NCBI GenBank assembly: GCA_050740975.1
Contig: JBOIEE010000307.1
Location: 1-22,970, forward strand
DNA: 22,970 nucleotides
Reading direction: 5' to 3'
From: JBOHHR01 sp050740975
GTDB lineage: Bacteria > Pseudomonadota > Gammaproteobacteria > JBOHHR01
Part shown: positions 15,510-22,950 of the stretch, in pieces
How positions within the stretch are numbered: the stretch's first letter is position 1
Layout: each line of letters begins with the position of its first letter
The notes under the pieces: model-generated
The model's database searches: none
Told to the model about the DNA's origin: nothing
Seen by the model: the letters and a program-made list of their open reading frames with translations, nothing else
Translations under genes and position numbers: made by a program

Positions 15510-16841
15510 ATGACCCGTAAGTTTGCATCCGTAGAGAGCATGGTGTCTGACGAAACCATGACCTTAATCGATCATACGACGAAGCAAGAGACAGAGCTAC
15601 CGGTGCTGCGGGGAAGCGTGGGGCCAAGAGCGCTAGACATCCGCGGGTTATACGCCAAGGCCGGGATCCTGACCTACGATCCTGGGTTTACCTCTACGGC
15701 AAGCTGTGACTCGGAACTCACCTATATCGACGGTGAGCAAGGGGTGCTGCTCCATCGTGGCTACGCCATCGAGGATTTGGCGGAGCACAGCGATTATCTG
15801 GAAGTCTGCTATCTGCTTCTAAACGGGGAGCTGCCGACCCACGCTGAAATAGAAGCCTTCGCGCGCACCATAACCCGTCACACCATGGTGCATGAACAGC
15901 TGCGCGACTTCTTCCGCGGTTTTCGCCGTGACGCTCATCCCATGGCGATTATGGTTGGCGTGGTGGGAGCCTTATCGGCTTTTTACCATGACAGCACGGA
16001 TATCTCTGATCCACATCAGCGTATCGTGGCCTCCCACCGCTTGATCGCAAAGATGCCGACGATCGCGGCCATGGCGTACAAATACGCCAAGGGACAGCCT
16101 TTCGTCTATCCACGCAACGATCTCAGATACGCGGAGAATTTTCTTTATATGACCTTTGCCGTGCCGGCGCAGCCGTACACGGTAAGCCCGCTCCTGGCGC
16201 GGGCTATGGACCGCATTTTGATCCTACACGCCGATCACGAACAGAACGCCTCCACCTCTACCGTGCGTCTGGCCGGCTCCTCACTCGCTAATCCCTTTGC
16301 CTGCATTGCTGCTGGCATCGCCTCTCTTTGGGGACCGGCGCATGGGGGCGCCAACGAGGCCGTGCTAAACATGCTTCGCGAGATAGCAAGCAAGGAACAC
16401 ATAGCGGAATACATCCGCAAAGCCAAGGACAAGAATGACCCGTTCCGGCTCATGGGCTTCGGTCACCGGGTGTATAAGAACTATGATCCGCGCGCCAAGG
16501 TGTTACGCCGGTCCGCCCATGAAGTGTTGGAGGAGCTTGGCGTCAAACGCGAGCCTTTGCTGGAACTTGCGATAGAGCTTGAACGCATTGCCCTAGAAGA
16601 CGACTACTTCGTTGAGAAAAAGCTATTTCCCAACGTGGACTTCTATTCCGGTATCATCTTACAGGCTATGGGGTTTCCCACCTCCATGTTCACCGTGTTG
16701 TTTGCGATGGCCCGCACCGTCGGATGGATCGCCCAGTGGAAAGAAATGATCGAGGACCCCGGACAGAAAATCGGTCGGCCGCGACAGATCTACACCGGTT
16801 ACCCGAAGCGGGATTACGTCCCTCTTGATAAGCGCGGTTAA
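15510..16841 (+). CDS. gltA: Citrate synthase (type I)
   Basis: GltA condenses oxaloacetate with acetyl-CoA to citrate, the entry step of the TCA cycle. The 443-residue protein follows the pattern of the hexameric, NADH-sensitive gammaproteobacterial type: FDPGFTSTASC-like YDPGFTSTASC (56-66), IDGEQGVLLHRGY (73-85), HADHEQNASTSTVR (240-253) with catalytic H243, GPAHGGANEAV (275-285) with H278, MGFGHRVYKNYDPRA (315-329) and NVDFYSGI (375-382) with D377. The C-terminus, IGRPRQIYTGYP, is typical. GGAGAG five bases before the ATG supports this start, although the next ATGs at residues 11 and 17 align better with the E. coli N-terminus. It is a single gene, with bfd 155 bases downstream under its own promoter. 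Confidence 0.97.
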   Translation: MTRKFASVESMVSDETMTLIDHTTKQETELPVLRGSVGPRALDIRGLYAKAGILTYDPGFTSTASCDSELTYIDGEQGVLLHRGYAIEDLAEHSDYLEVCYLLLNGELPTHAEIEAFARTITRHTMVHEQLRDFFRGFRRDAHPMAIMVGVVGALSAFYHDSTDISDPHQRIVASHRLIAKMPTIAAMAYKYAKGQPFVYPRNDLRYAENFLYMTFAVPAQPYTVSPLLARAMDRILILHADHEQNASTSTVRLAGSSLANPFACIAAGIASLWGPAHGGANEAVLNMLREIASKEHIAEYIRKAKDKNDPFRLMGFGHRVYKNYDPRAKVLRRSAHEVLEELGVKREPLLELAIELERIALEDDYFVEKKLFPNVDFYSGIILQAMGFPTSMFTVLFAMARTVGWIAQWKEMIEDPGQKIGRPRQIYTGYPKRDYVPLDKRG

Positions 16842-16934
16842 CACCCTCCTCGCAAGCCCTCCGAACATCCGCTTTAGCGACGGGTGAAGCTTTCCGAATA
16901 ATATCTTCCTGTTACAACCCCAGGGCTCCGCTTG

Positions 16935-16963
16935 TTGCACCTATTTCTCATTCGCACTATAAT
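16935..16963 (+). promoter_or_regulatory. Promoter for bfd
   Basis: A perfect -10 hexamer TATAAT (16958-16963) follows TTGCAC (16935-16940) after 17 bases. Transcription would start near 16970, about 27 bases before the bfd ATG at 16997. This also argues against the upstream in-frame ATG at 16964, which would precede the transcript. Confidence 0.55.
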
Positions 16964-16996
16964 TTGCAAAGTCACGAACCTGGCCGATTCCGATCA

Positions 16997-17179
16997 ATGT
17001 ACGTTTGTATTTGCAACCGGGTGACCGAAAGCGATATTCGGCGTGCCGTCTCGGAAGGCACATCACACCTCAAACGACTACAGCGCGGGTTGCAGGTGGG
17101 GGCCGACTGCGGCTCCTGCCTTGAGGAAGCGCGGCAATGCCTGCGCCGTGCCCTAAACGAACGACGGGTCGCTCGTTAG
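16997..17179 (+). CDS. bfd: Bacterioferritin-associated ferredoxin
   Basis: Bfd is a [2Fe-2S] ferredoxin that delivers electrons to bacterioferritin to release stored iron. From the ATG at 16997 the protein has 60 residues and starts MYVCICNRVTESDIRRAV. The four ligands, C4, C6, C38 and C41 (VCIC and DCGSC), have exactly the spacing of the E. coli protein. Basic residues around 25-31 (LKRLQRG) match the family's partner-binding surface. An ATG at 16964 would add eleven residues with no family resemblance and precedes the likely transcription start. No bacterioferritin gene lies next to it, so its partner must be encoded elsewhere. In many bacteria bfd is induced by iron starvation through Fur. 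I did not find a clear Fur box here. Confidence 0.93.
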   Translation: MYVCICNRVTESDIRRAVSEGTSHLKRLQRGLQVGADCGSCLEEARQCLRRALNERRVAR

Positions 17180-17402
17180 GAGCCTGTTGGACTTAGGAAA
17201 TGGTAGCGAAGCGGGCGGGAAATTAGGACCCTTTTCGATCATTTAAGGCGAAAAGGGGGGCTCCTAACGAAAATGATCGACGAAAAGATCGATTCCCCTC
17301 CCAGGCAGTGCCTGCTCCCTTACTCCGACAAGCTTCCAGCCTCTTGACATCCGGTGCTTGCTCGCGTAGACAGTTAGCTTTCCATCGCTGTCATCATCCT
17401 AT
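17180..17402. other. Structured spacer between bfd and the CorB-like gene
   Basis: A long imperfect hairpin spans 17223-17267: TTAGGA plus CTTTTCG on the left, CGAAAAG plus TCCTAA on the right, with an 11-base loop. An alternative pairing joins CGATCATTT (17236-17244) with AAATGATCG (17271-17279). The first part starts AGGAGCCTGTTGGACTTAGG. It may be a small dispersed repeat or a transcription attenuator. I see no coding frame in it. Confidence 0.5.
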
Positions 17403-18701
17403 TTGGACGCTATTCCGTTAGGCGCGCTGTTCGGCGGCTTAGTCTTGCTAATTATCCTTTCCGCCGGTTTCTCCGGCTCAGAAACGGCGATGATGGTCCT
17501 TAACCGTTATCGGCTACGCCATTTGGCCGCGAAAAAGCACAAGGGAGCCATGCGCGCTCAAGCCCTGCTCGAACATCCCGACCGACTCATCGGCCTGATC
17601 CTACTCGGGAACAACTTCGTAAATATCCTCGCTTCCTCCATCGCCACGCTCATCGCCCTACGCGTCTTTGGCGAAGCCGGGATCGCCATCGCCGCCTTTG
17701 CGCTGACTTTAGTCGTTCTGGTGTTTGGGGAAGTCGCCCCCAAGACCCTGGCCGCATTGAACCCGGAGCGCATCGCGTTTCCGGCGGCGGCGGTGCTCAA
17801 GGTTATGCTACGTGTGTTCTACCCCGTTGTGTGGGTCGTCAATGCGCTTGCAAACGGTTTGCTGTGGCTCCTGCGGGCACAACCTGATGGCGCTCAAATG
17901 GCGCTAAGCCGCGACGAGCTGCGCGTAGTGGTCAAGGAAGCCGGGGCGATGATCCCCAGGCGGCACCAAAAAATGCTGCTGGGGATTTTGGATCTAGAAA
18001 AAGTTAGCGTGGAAGACGTCATGGTGCCTCGCGCTGAGATCGTGGGCCTAGACTTGGAGGACGATGAAACCGAATTAGAGTCACAGTTGGCTATATGTCG
18101 CCACACGTGCTTACCGGTGTTTCGGGGAAGTCTAGACAACACAATTGGCATCTTGCATGTGCGGAAAATACAGCGGCTGTATGACATGGATGGCGAGTTC
18201 GGCGTATCGCGTATCGAACCGCTACTTACTGAGCCGTACTATGTTCCCATCGGTACCCCCCTGCACACCCAGCTAAGCAACTTCCAGCGACATAAGCGAC
18301 GCCTGGCGCTGGTCGTGGATGAATACGGTAACATCCAAGGACTGGTAACCTTGGAAGATATCTTGGAAGAGATCGTCGGGGAGTTTACAACAGACCACCA
18401 AGAGCTCACTCAAGTTACCCACCCTCAGGAAGATGGCAGTTTCCTTATCGACGGCGGTGCCAGCATACGCGAGATCAACCGCCACCTGAGATGGATGCTC
18501 CCGTCGCGAGGCGCCAAGACCCTCAACGGGCTGATCTTGGAGACCTTAGAAACCATGCCAGAACCAGGCACCAGTCTACGGGTAGATGGATATACTCTAG
18601 AGATCGTTCAAGCGACGGAACAGGCCGTCAAGACAGCAAAAGTCATGCCCCCCCCACGAAAGAAACCGCTAAGGCGCAGCGCCACCAGGATGCATAGATG
18701 A
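17403..18701 (+). CDS. CNNM/CorB (HlyC/CorC) family Mg2+/Co2+ transporter
   Basis: This 432-residue protein matches E. coli YfjD/CorB, of the CNNM family linked to magnesium and cobalt efflux. The N-terminal DUF21 transmembrane domain (about 1-180) has LSAGFSGSETAMMVLNRYRL (19-38), ILLGNNFVNILASSIAT and VFGEVAPKTLA. A CBS pair follows, about 200-325 (VEDVMVPRAEIVGL; KRRLALVVDEYGNIQGLVTL; LEDILEEIVGEF). The C-terminal CorC_HlyC domain runs from about 335 to 415 and ends in a basic tail (PPPRKKPLRRSATRMHR). The start is TTG at 17403, giving MDAIPLGALFGG. An in-frame TAG at 17367 bounds the frame, and no ATG or GTG precedes the conserved region, so TTG is the best choice even without a clear ribosome binding site. 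Confidence 0.92.
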   Translation: MDAIPLGALFGGLVLLIILSAGFSGSETAMMVLNRYRLRHLAAKKHKGAMRAQALLEHPDRLIGLILLGNNFVNILASSIATLIALRVFGEAGIAIAAFALTLVVLVFGEVAPKTLAALNPERIAFPAAAVLKVMLRVFYPVVWVVNALANGLLWLLRAQPDGAQMALSRDELRVVVKEAGAMIPRRHQKMLLGILDLEKVSVEDVMVPRAEIVGLDLEDDETELESQLAICRHTCLPVFRGSLDNTIGILHVRKIQRLYDMDGEFGVSRIEPLLTEPYYVPIGTPLHTQLSNFQRHKRRLALVVDEYGNIQGLVTLEDILEEIVGEFTTDHQELTQVTHPQEDGSFLIDGGASIREINRHLRWMLPSRGAKTLNGLILETLETMPEPGTSLRVDGYTLEIVQATEQAVKTAKVMPPPRKKPLRRSATRMHR

Positions 18702-18794
18702 GATCGTTCCGCTTCCCGTACTCGTTGCTCAGTCGACTCCCGCTCTCTTCAGCGCTTCTTTCAAGGGTCCTTGCGGGCGTGACTGGACAATGCG

Positions 18795-18881
18795 AAGTAG
18801 GCGCACCGATAACTGGAGTGGCATGTCTTCGTGCGCCTAACTTAAAGTCGACCTCCCAAATGACGCCTGTGCTTAGCGTCA
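18795..18881. other. Pair of hairpins after the CorB-like gene
   Basis: AAGTAGGCGCAC (18795-18806) pairs with GTGCGCCTAACTT (18831-18843) as a 12-pair stem with one bulge around a 24-base loop. A second hairpin, TGACGC-CTGTGCTTA-GCGTCA (18861-18881), follows. There is no T run, so neither is a classic terminator. They lie between the CorB-like stop and the integrase remnant and could be a recombination site, a small RNA or a dispersed repeat. Confidence 0.45.
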
Positions 18882-18944
18882 AATCTCAAACCTATTTCGG
18901 GACTGCTCTAGACGCCGCTTGAGTTTGGCCGCCGCTTGCCGATA

Positions 18945-18979
18945 TTAGATCTCAGTTTCCCAAGGTTTTTTAGATCTCA
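18945..18979. repeat. 10-base direct repeat TTAGATCTCA upstream of the integrase remnant
   Basis: TTAGATCTCA occurs at 18945-18954 and exactly again at 18970-18979, 25 bases apart, ending five bases before the ATG of the integrase-like fragment. It could be a protein-binding site or part of an attachment region. Confidence 0.5.
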
Positions 18980-18984
18980 CGCTG

Positions 18985-19121
18985 ATGGCTCCCAAACCCA
19001 GTCTTTTAGACCGGGTCTGCGAGCGCTTGCGGTTCGAGCATTATAGCATCCCACCGAGTTTACCTCGTTTGGATTCAACGCGATGTGTTTTCACGGCACT
19101 CGCCCTCCCGGCGCGGGGAAT
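18985..19121 (+). pseudogene. Remnant of an integron integrase (IntI-like tyrosine recombinase), N-terminal part, frameshifted
   Basis: Three pieces in three successive frames read like the start of an integron integrase. Piece one (18985-19050) is MAPKPSLLDRVCERLRFEHY followed by SI, matching the family start 'PKLLDQVR..LR..HYSI'. Piece two (19061-19090) is YLVWIQRDVF, matching 'YVxWIxRFI'. Piece three (19089-19121) is FHGTRPPGAGN, matching 'FHGKRHPxExG'. The order and spacing follow the family, with about 5 bases missing before piece two and about 2 before piece three. It breaks off ten bases before the end of ampD, and the catalytic C-terminal domain is absent. No recombinase activity is expected. 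This is pattern recognition from memory. A chance match of three blocks in order is unlikely but not excluded. Confidence 0.6.
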
Positions 19122-19131
19122 CAGAGTTCCG

Positions 19132-19707
19132 TTAATCTCCAACGTTCTTGTAGCGTTCGATCTGCTTGCGTAACCCGTCCCAATCGAATGTCGGGCCTGG
19201 GTCTGTCTTGCGACCGAGGGCGACATGACAGTGACCTACAATACGCTCCGTCGTTATCAGCGGCCAATGCGCCATCAACTCGACGGCCAGTTGAGCAAGC
19301 TTCTGATATTGAGCGGCTGCATAGGGTTCATCGTCTGTACCCTGGAGCTCGATCCCTATGGAGAAATCATTGCAGCACGGCCTGCCCTCAAAACAGGACT
19401 CGCCCGCATGCCAGGCACGCTTGTGGAATGGAACGTACTGCGTAAGCGAGCCGTCGCGGCGAATCAACACATGCGCCGACACCCGCAGGTGGCTAATGTC
19501 GCGGAAATAGGGATCGGCCTCCGGTGACAGGCGGTTGGTAAAGAGCTGATCGATATATTCCCCGCCATAGTGCCCCGGGGGCAAGCTGATCCCATGAACC
19601 ACGATGAGATCGATCATGGCGTTCGGCGGACGATCATCGCAGTTAGGCGAGAGCACGCGCCGCGCACCGCGCAGCCAACCCGTCTCGGTATTGACCCTAA
19701 CAGCCAT
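19132..19707 (-). CDS. ampD: 1,6-anhydro-N-acetylmuramyl-L-alanine amidase AmpD
   Basis: AmpD is a cytoplasmic zinc amidase that removes the stem peptide from anhydromuropeptides during cell-wall recycling, and its loss derepresses AmpC in species that carry ampR-ampC. The 191-residue protein has IVVHGISLPPGHYGG (35-49) with zinc ligand H38, YFRDISHLRVSAHVLIRRDG (67-86), RAWHAGES (97-104), SIGIELQGTD (116-125) with E120, and VGHCHVALGRKTDPGPTFDW (157-176) with H159, K167 and D169. These fit the E. coli ligands H34, H154 and D164. AGGGAG about nine bases before the ATG supports this start. It is divergent from gspE, and its 3' end abuts the integrase remnant. Confidence 0.95.
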   Translation of the reverse strand: MAVRVNTETGWLRGARRVLSPNCDDRPPNAMIDLIVVHGISLPPGHYGGEYIDQLFTNRLSPEADPYFRDISHLRVSAHVLIRRDGSLTQYVPFHKRAWHAGESCFEGRPCCNDFSIGIELQGTDDEPYAAAQYQKLAQLAVELMAHWPLITTERIVGHCHVALGRKTDPGPTFDWDGLRKQIERYKNVGD

Positions 19708-19947
19708 ATACGGATCTCCCTGGGGACGACGATAGGAACCCGGCGGTGCCTAAGGCATAATCGGCTGGCTTGTTGAACAAGGGTTCCGCCGGACGCCCCG
19801 ACGAACGGCCGGCACCATCTATTATTATATTATTTTAGAGGTGATCCGGCTCGCGCTTGCAAGCAAAGCGGCCTGGGTCTGCGAACAAATCACGGATGCC
19901 GCAATTTCCGCTTGGCCAAGGCGTAGCTGGCCCAAAGGAGGATACAG

Positions 19948-21666
19948 ATGCTTACTGCCCTGCACGAGGATAAACTGGCGTTCGCCGAGCGGTTTGGCGA
20001 ATTTTTGGTGAAACATAATCGTTTGCCGAAGCGCACATTGTCCCAAACGCTGCGCTTGCCGGAAGCACAGGAAGAGAATTTCAGCGTCCTGCTGGTGCGT
20101 CTGGGACTGGTTGCCGAGCGCCATGTCGCCGAGGCGCTGGCGGAATTGCTCGCAGCTCCTCTGATCGAGAAGAAAGATTTCCCAAGCATCGCGCTGCTTG
20201 AAGATCGACTCTCGGTGCGTTTTCTGAAAGAAGCCAAGACCATCCCCCTCGCCGAAAGCGAAAACAGTGTGACCGTTGCCTTGGCGGCGCCGCAGGATCA
20301 GTTTACCATCGACGCCCTGCGCATGGCGCTCGGAAAGTCGATTATCCCCCGCACCGGTGTGCAGTCCGAAATCGAAGAAGCCATTGAACGGCTGTACGGG
20401 GCTGGCCAGTCGGACATTGCGCAGATCGTAAACAGCATCGACCGCGCCACGACGGATGACGAAGATGTCCAGCATCTCAAGGAGATGGCGAGCGAGGCGC
20501 CGGTGGTGCGTTTGGTGAATCTCATCATCAACCGCGCCATTGAGCAGCGCGCGTCGGATATACACATTGAACCCTTCGAACATCGGCTGCAAATCCGCTA
20601 TCGAATCGACGGAGAGTTGCGGGAGATCGAGGCGCCACCGGTGCAATCCACCGCCGCGGTCATCTCCCGCATCAAGTTGATCGCGAAGCTCAATATCGCA
20701 GAGCGCCGGCTACCTCAGGATGGCCGTATTCCGATGCGGGTGCAGGGCAAAGACATAGACATCCGCATGTCCACCGTGCCCACTTTGCACGGGGAAAGCG
20801 TGGTGTTACGCCTGCTTGACAAAGAGACCGTGAAGCTCGACTTTTCCGCTCTGGGGTTCAGCGCCGCCGCCTTGGCACAATTCCGCCAGGTGCTCTCCCT
20901 TCCGCATGGGATCTTGCTGGTCACGGGACCAACGGGCAGCGGCAAGACCACGACCCTGTATACGGCACTGCAAGAGCTGAACACTCCGAACCGCAAACTG
21001 CTCACGGTAGAGGACCCGGTGGAATACCAGCTCGAGGGGATTAATCAGATCCAAACCAAACCCCAGATCGGACTGAGCTTTGCCAATGCCTTGCGCTCCA
21101 TCATGCGCCAAGATCCGGACATCATCATGATCGGGGAGATGCGCGATCTGGAGACGGCGCGCATCGCGGTCCAAAGCGCATTGACCGGGCACCTGGTCTT
21201 GTCCACCTTACATACCAATGATGCCGGCAGCAGCGTGACCCGGATGCTTGACATGGGGGTTGAAGATTATCTCGTGACCTCAACCGTGACCGGCATTCTC
21301 GCACAGCGCCTGGTGCGTAGGCTATGCGCACAGTGCCGGGAACCCTATGAAGCGTTGCCGGAACTGATCGCGCGCTTTAAGGAAGGCGGTTTCGAACCCC
21401 CGTCCGGCCCGCTGCGGCTGTACCAGGAAAAAGGCTGTGCCGCTTGCGGCGGCACCGGGTTTAAGGGGCGAATTGCCTTGCTTGAGTTCTTGGTGATGAG
21501 CGACGCCATTCGCAGCCTCATTTTGCAGCACGCCGCGGGCGGAGAGATCCAAAAGGCGGCCAAGGACGAGGGTATGAAAACAATGTTAAGCGATGGCTAC
21601 CAAAAAGCGCTCGCCGGGACCACCACGTTTAGTGAAGTTCTGCGGGTAGCCCAGGAGATCCGCTGA
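19948..21666 (+). CDS. gspE: Type II secretion system ATPase GspE
   Basis: GspE is the cytoplasmic ATPase that powers the type II secretion pseudopilus. The 572-residue protein has an N-terminal GspE domain (about 45-150), then EAPVVRLVNLIINRAIEQRA (183-202) and SDIHIEPFE. The ATPase core shows Walker A GPTGSGKT (327-334), the Asp box LLTVEDPVEYQL (351-362), Walker B IIMIGEMRD (392-400), and the His box LTGHLVLSTLHTNDA (412-426). A zinc motif uses C460, C463, C497 and C500. GGAGGA six bases before the ATG supports the start. Its TGA overlaps the gspF ATG by one base. PilB or another secretion ATPase is the alternative. The following gspF and the start of a likely gspG favour GspE. The usual gspC and gspD are not upstream. 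Confidence 0.92.
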   Translation: MLTALHEDKLAFAERFGEFLVKHNRLPKRTLSQTLRLPEAQEENFSVLLVRLGLVAERHVAEALAELLAAPLIEKKDFPSIALLEDRLSVRFLKEAKTIPLAESENSVTVALAAPQDQFTIDALRMALGKSIIPRTGVQSEIEEAIERLYGAGQSDIAQIVNSIDRATTDDEDVQHLKEMASEAPVVRLVNLIINRAIEQRASDIHIEPFEHRLQIRYRIDGELREIEAPPVQSTAAVISRIKLIAKLNIAERRLPQDGRIPMRVQGKDIDIRMSTVPTLHGESVVLRLLDKETVKLDFSALGFSAAALAQFRQVLSLPHGILLVTGPTGSGKTTTLYTALQELNTPNRKLLTVEDPVEYQLEGINQIQTKPQIGLSFANALRSIMRQDPDIIMIGEMRDLETARIAVQSALTGHLVLSTLHTNDAGSSVTRMLDMGVEDYLVTSTVTGILAQRLVRRLCAQCREPYEALPELIARFKEGGFEPPSGPLRLYQEKGCAACGGTGFKGRIALLEFLVMSDAIRSLILQHAAGGEIQKAAKDEGMKTMLSDGYQKALAGTTTFSEVLRVAQEIR

Positions 21667-22892
21667 TGCCGGTTTACCAATACAAAGCGGTGACCACCGA
21701 GGGTAAGGTTGTCGAGGGACAGTTGGAAGGAGCCGACCAGCGCGATGTGGTGCAGCGCTTGCGCGCTTTGGGCCATACGCCGATCCGGGCGCAGGAGGCG
21801 ACCAAGGCCATGCCGAGGCGGGTGGTGGACTTCCTACCCTGGATCACCAGCAAGGACCGTCCTTCGCGCCACGACATGCTGGCCATCACGCGTCAGCTTG
21901 CTACGTTGCTATCCGCCGGTTTGGAGCTCGATCGCTCTTTGGGCGTTATGATCGATGTCACCGAGAATGAGGCCACGCGCAAGCTCCTTCTGGTGTTGCG
22001 AGAACGTATACGGGGCGGTGGCTCGTTGTCGGATGCCATGCAAGCACAAGGTGATGCCTTCTCCAGTCTGTATATCAATCTGGTCAAAGCGGGCGAAGCC
22101 GCTGGTGCGCTAGACTTGATCCTGCAGCGCCTTGCCGATTACCTGGAACACGCCGAGGCGGTGCGGGAGTCGGTAAAATCCGCGTTGATCTACCCGGCGA
22201 TCCTGGTCACTGTGGCCGCTCTTTCGGTCGTGGTGCTGCTTACCTTTGTGTTACCGAAGTTCACCGAGCTTTTTGAGGACATGGGAGCGACCTTGCCGCT
22301 AGCGACTCAGTTAGTGATCGGTCTCGGCGATATCACTGCCAAATACGGCTGGCTGGGGCTCGCCGGCGTAGTAGCGGGGGCGGTAGCGATAAAGCGCGCG
22401 TTTGCCGATCCGGAAAAGCGCTACCGCTTCGATGCTTGGCTGCTAAAAGCGCCCTTAATTTCGGCTTTGATCAGAAAAATGCAAGTGGCTCGCTTCACCA
22501 AGACTCTGGGAACTCTACTCGGGAATGGCATCCACTTGGTAACCGCGCTCGGTATCGTCAAAGACACCCTCACCAATCGGGTACTGGCTAAAGGTATGGA
22601 TCAGGTCATCGAGAGCTTGAAACACGGGGGTGGTCTGGCCGCGCCTTTGGCCGCATCCGGCGTGTTTCCTGCCGATGCGGTACATATGTTGCGGGTGGGC
22701 GAGGAGACCGGGGAGCTTGATAAAATGCTGGTCAAAATCGCGGAGGTGTACGATAAAGAGGTTGAACGGGCGATCCAAAGGTTGTTGGCGTTTCTGGAAC
22801 CGGTGCTGATCTTAGGGATGGCCTTGGTGGTGCTGGCGATCATCGTTCCGCTGTTGCTTGCCATCCTCAGTATCAACGACATACCTATTTAG
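21666..22892 (+). CDS. gspF: Type II secretion system inner-membrane protein GspF
   Basis: GspF is the polytopic inner-membrane platform protein of the type II secretion system, contacting GspE. The 408-residue protein begins MPVYQYKAVTTEGKVVEGQL, typical of the GspF/PilC family. It holds two copies of the T2SSF domain, about 68-198 (ITRQLATLLSAGLELDRSL) and about 270-392 (RFTKTLGTLLGNGIHLVTAL), each with the conserved GEEaG-like block (KAGEAAGAL at 141-149, RVGEETGELDKML at 343-355). Hydrophobic helices lie near 173-197, 228-243 and 377-402. The ATG overlaps the gspE stop (TGATG), so the two are translationally coupled. After its stop, a small hairpin ACGAG-GCAC-CTCGT (22906-22919) precedes the next gene. 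Confidence 0.94.
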   Translation: MPVYQYKAVTTEGKVVEGQLEGADQRDVVQRLRALGHTPIRAQEATKAMPRRVVDFLPWITSKDRPSRHDMLAITRQLATLLSAGLELDRSLGVMIDVTENEATRKLLLVLRERIRGGGSLSDAMQAQGDAFSSLYINLVKAGEAAGALDLILQRLADYLEHAEAVRESVKSALIYPAILVTVAALSVVVLLTFVLPKFTELFEDMGATLPLATQLVIGLGDITAKYGWLGLAGVVAGAVAIKRAFADPEKRYRFDAWLLKAPLISALIRKMQVARFTKTLGTLLGNGIHLVTALGIVKDTLTNRVLAKGMDQVIESLKHGGGLAAPLAASGVFPADAVHMLRVGEETGELDKMLVKIAEVYDKEVERAIQRLLAFLEPVLILGMALVVLAIIVPLLLAILSINDIPI

Positions 22893-22950
22893 CCCGCAGC
22901 CCTTGACGAGGCACCTCGTTGGTTCACTAACAGTTTCAAAGGTTGAGGTC

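Noticed and set aside
18643..18882. Minus-strand frame of 79 codons over the same hairpins
   Set aside because: It runs into the 3' end of the CorB-like gene on the opposite strand and has no recognisable domain. Both strands being open here is better explained by composition.
18698..18922. Plus-strand frame of 74 codons whose ATG overlaps the CorB-like stop (ATGA)
   Set aside because: The overlap looks like coupling, but the frame crosses both hairpins, is rich in Ser and Leu without domain pattern, and has no ribosome binding site apart from chance. It is more likely non-coding.
18999..19017. CCCAGTC-TTTTA-GACCGGG considered as a terminator or tRNA anticodon arm
   Set aside because: One mismatch in the stem, no T run and no surrounding cloverleaf. 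The bases are explained by the integrase-like codons.
19734..19795. GGAACCCGGCGG and GGTTCCGCCGG near the gspE leader, considered as a hairpin or tRNA arm
   Set aside because: The two halves pair only in crossing order, so they do not form one nested stem, and no tRNA cloverleaf or CCA end is present.
19825..20646. Minus-strand frame of 273 codons opposite gspE
   Set aside because: Gln- and Arg-rich translation without domain features, antisense to a clear GspE. A long shadow frame is common in GC-rich genes.
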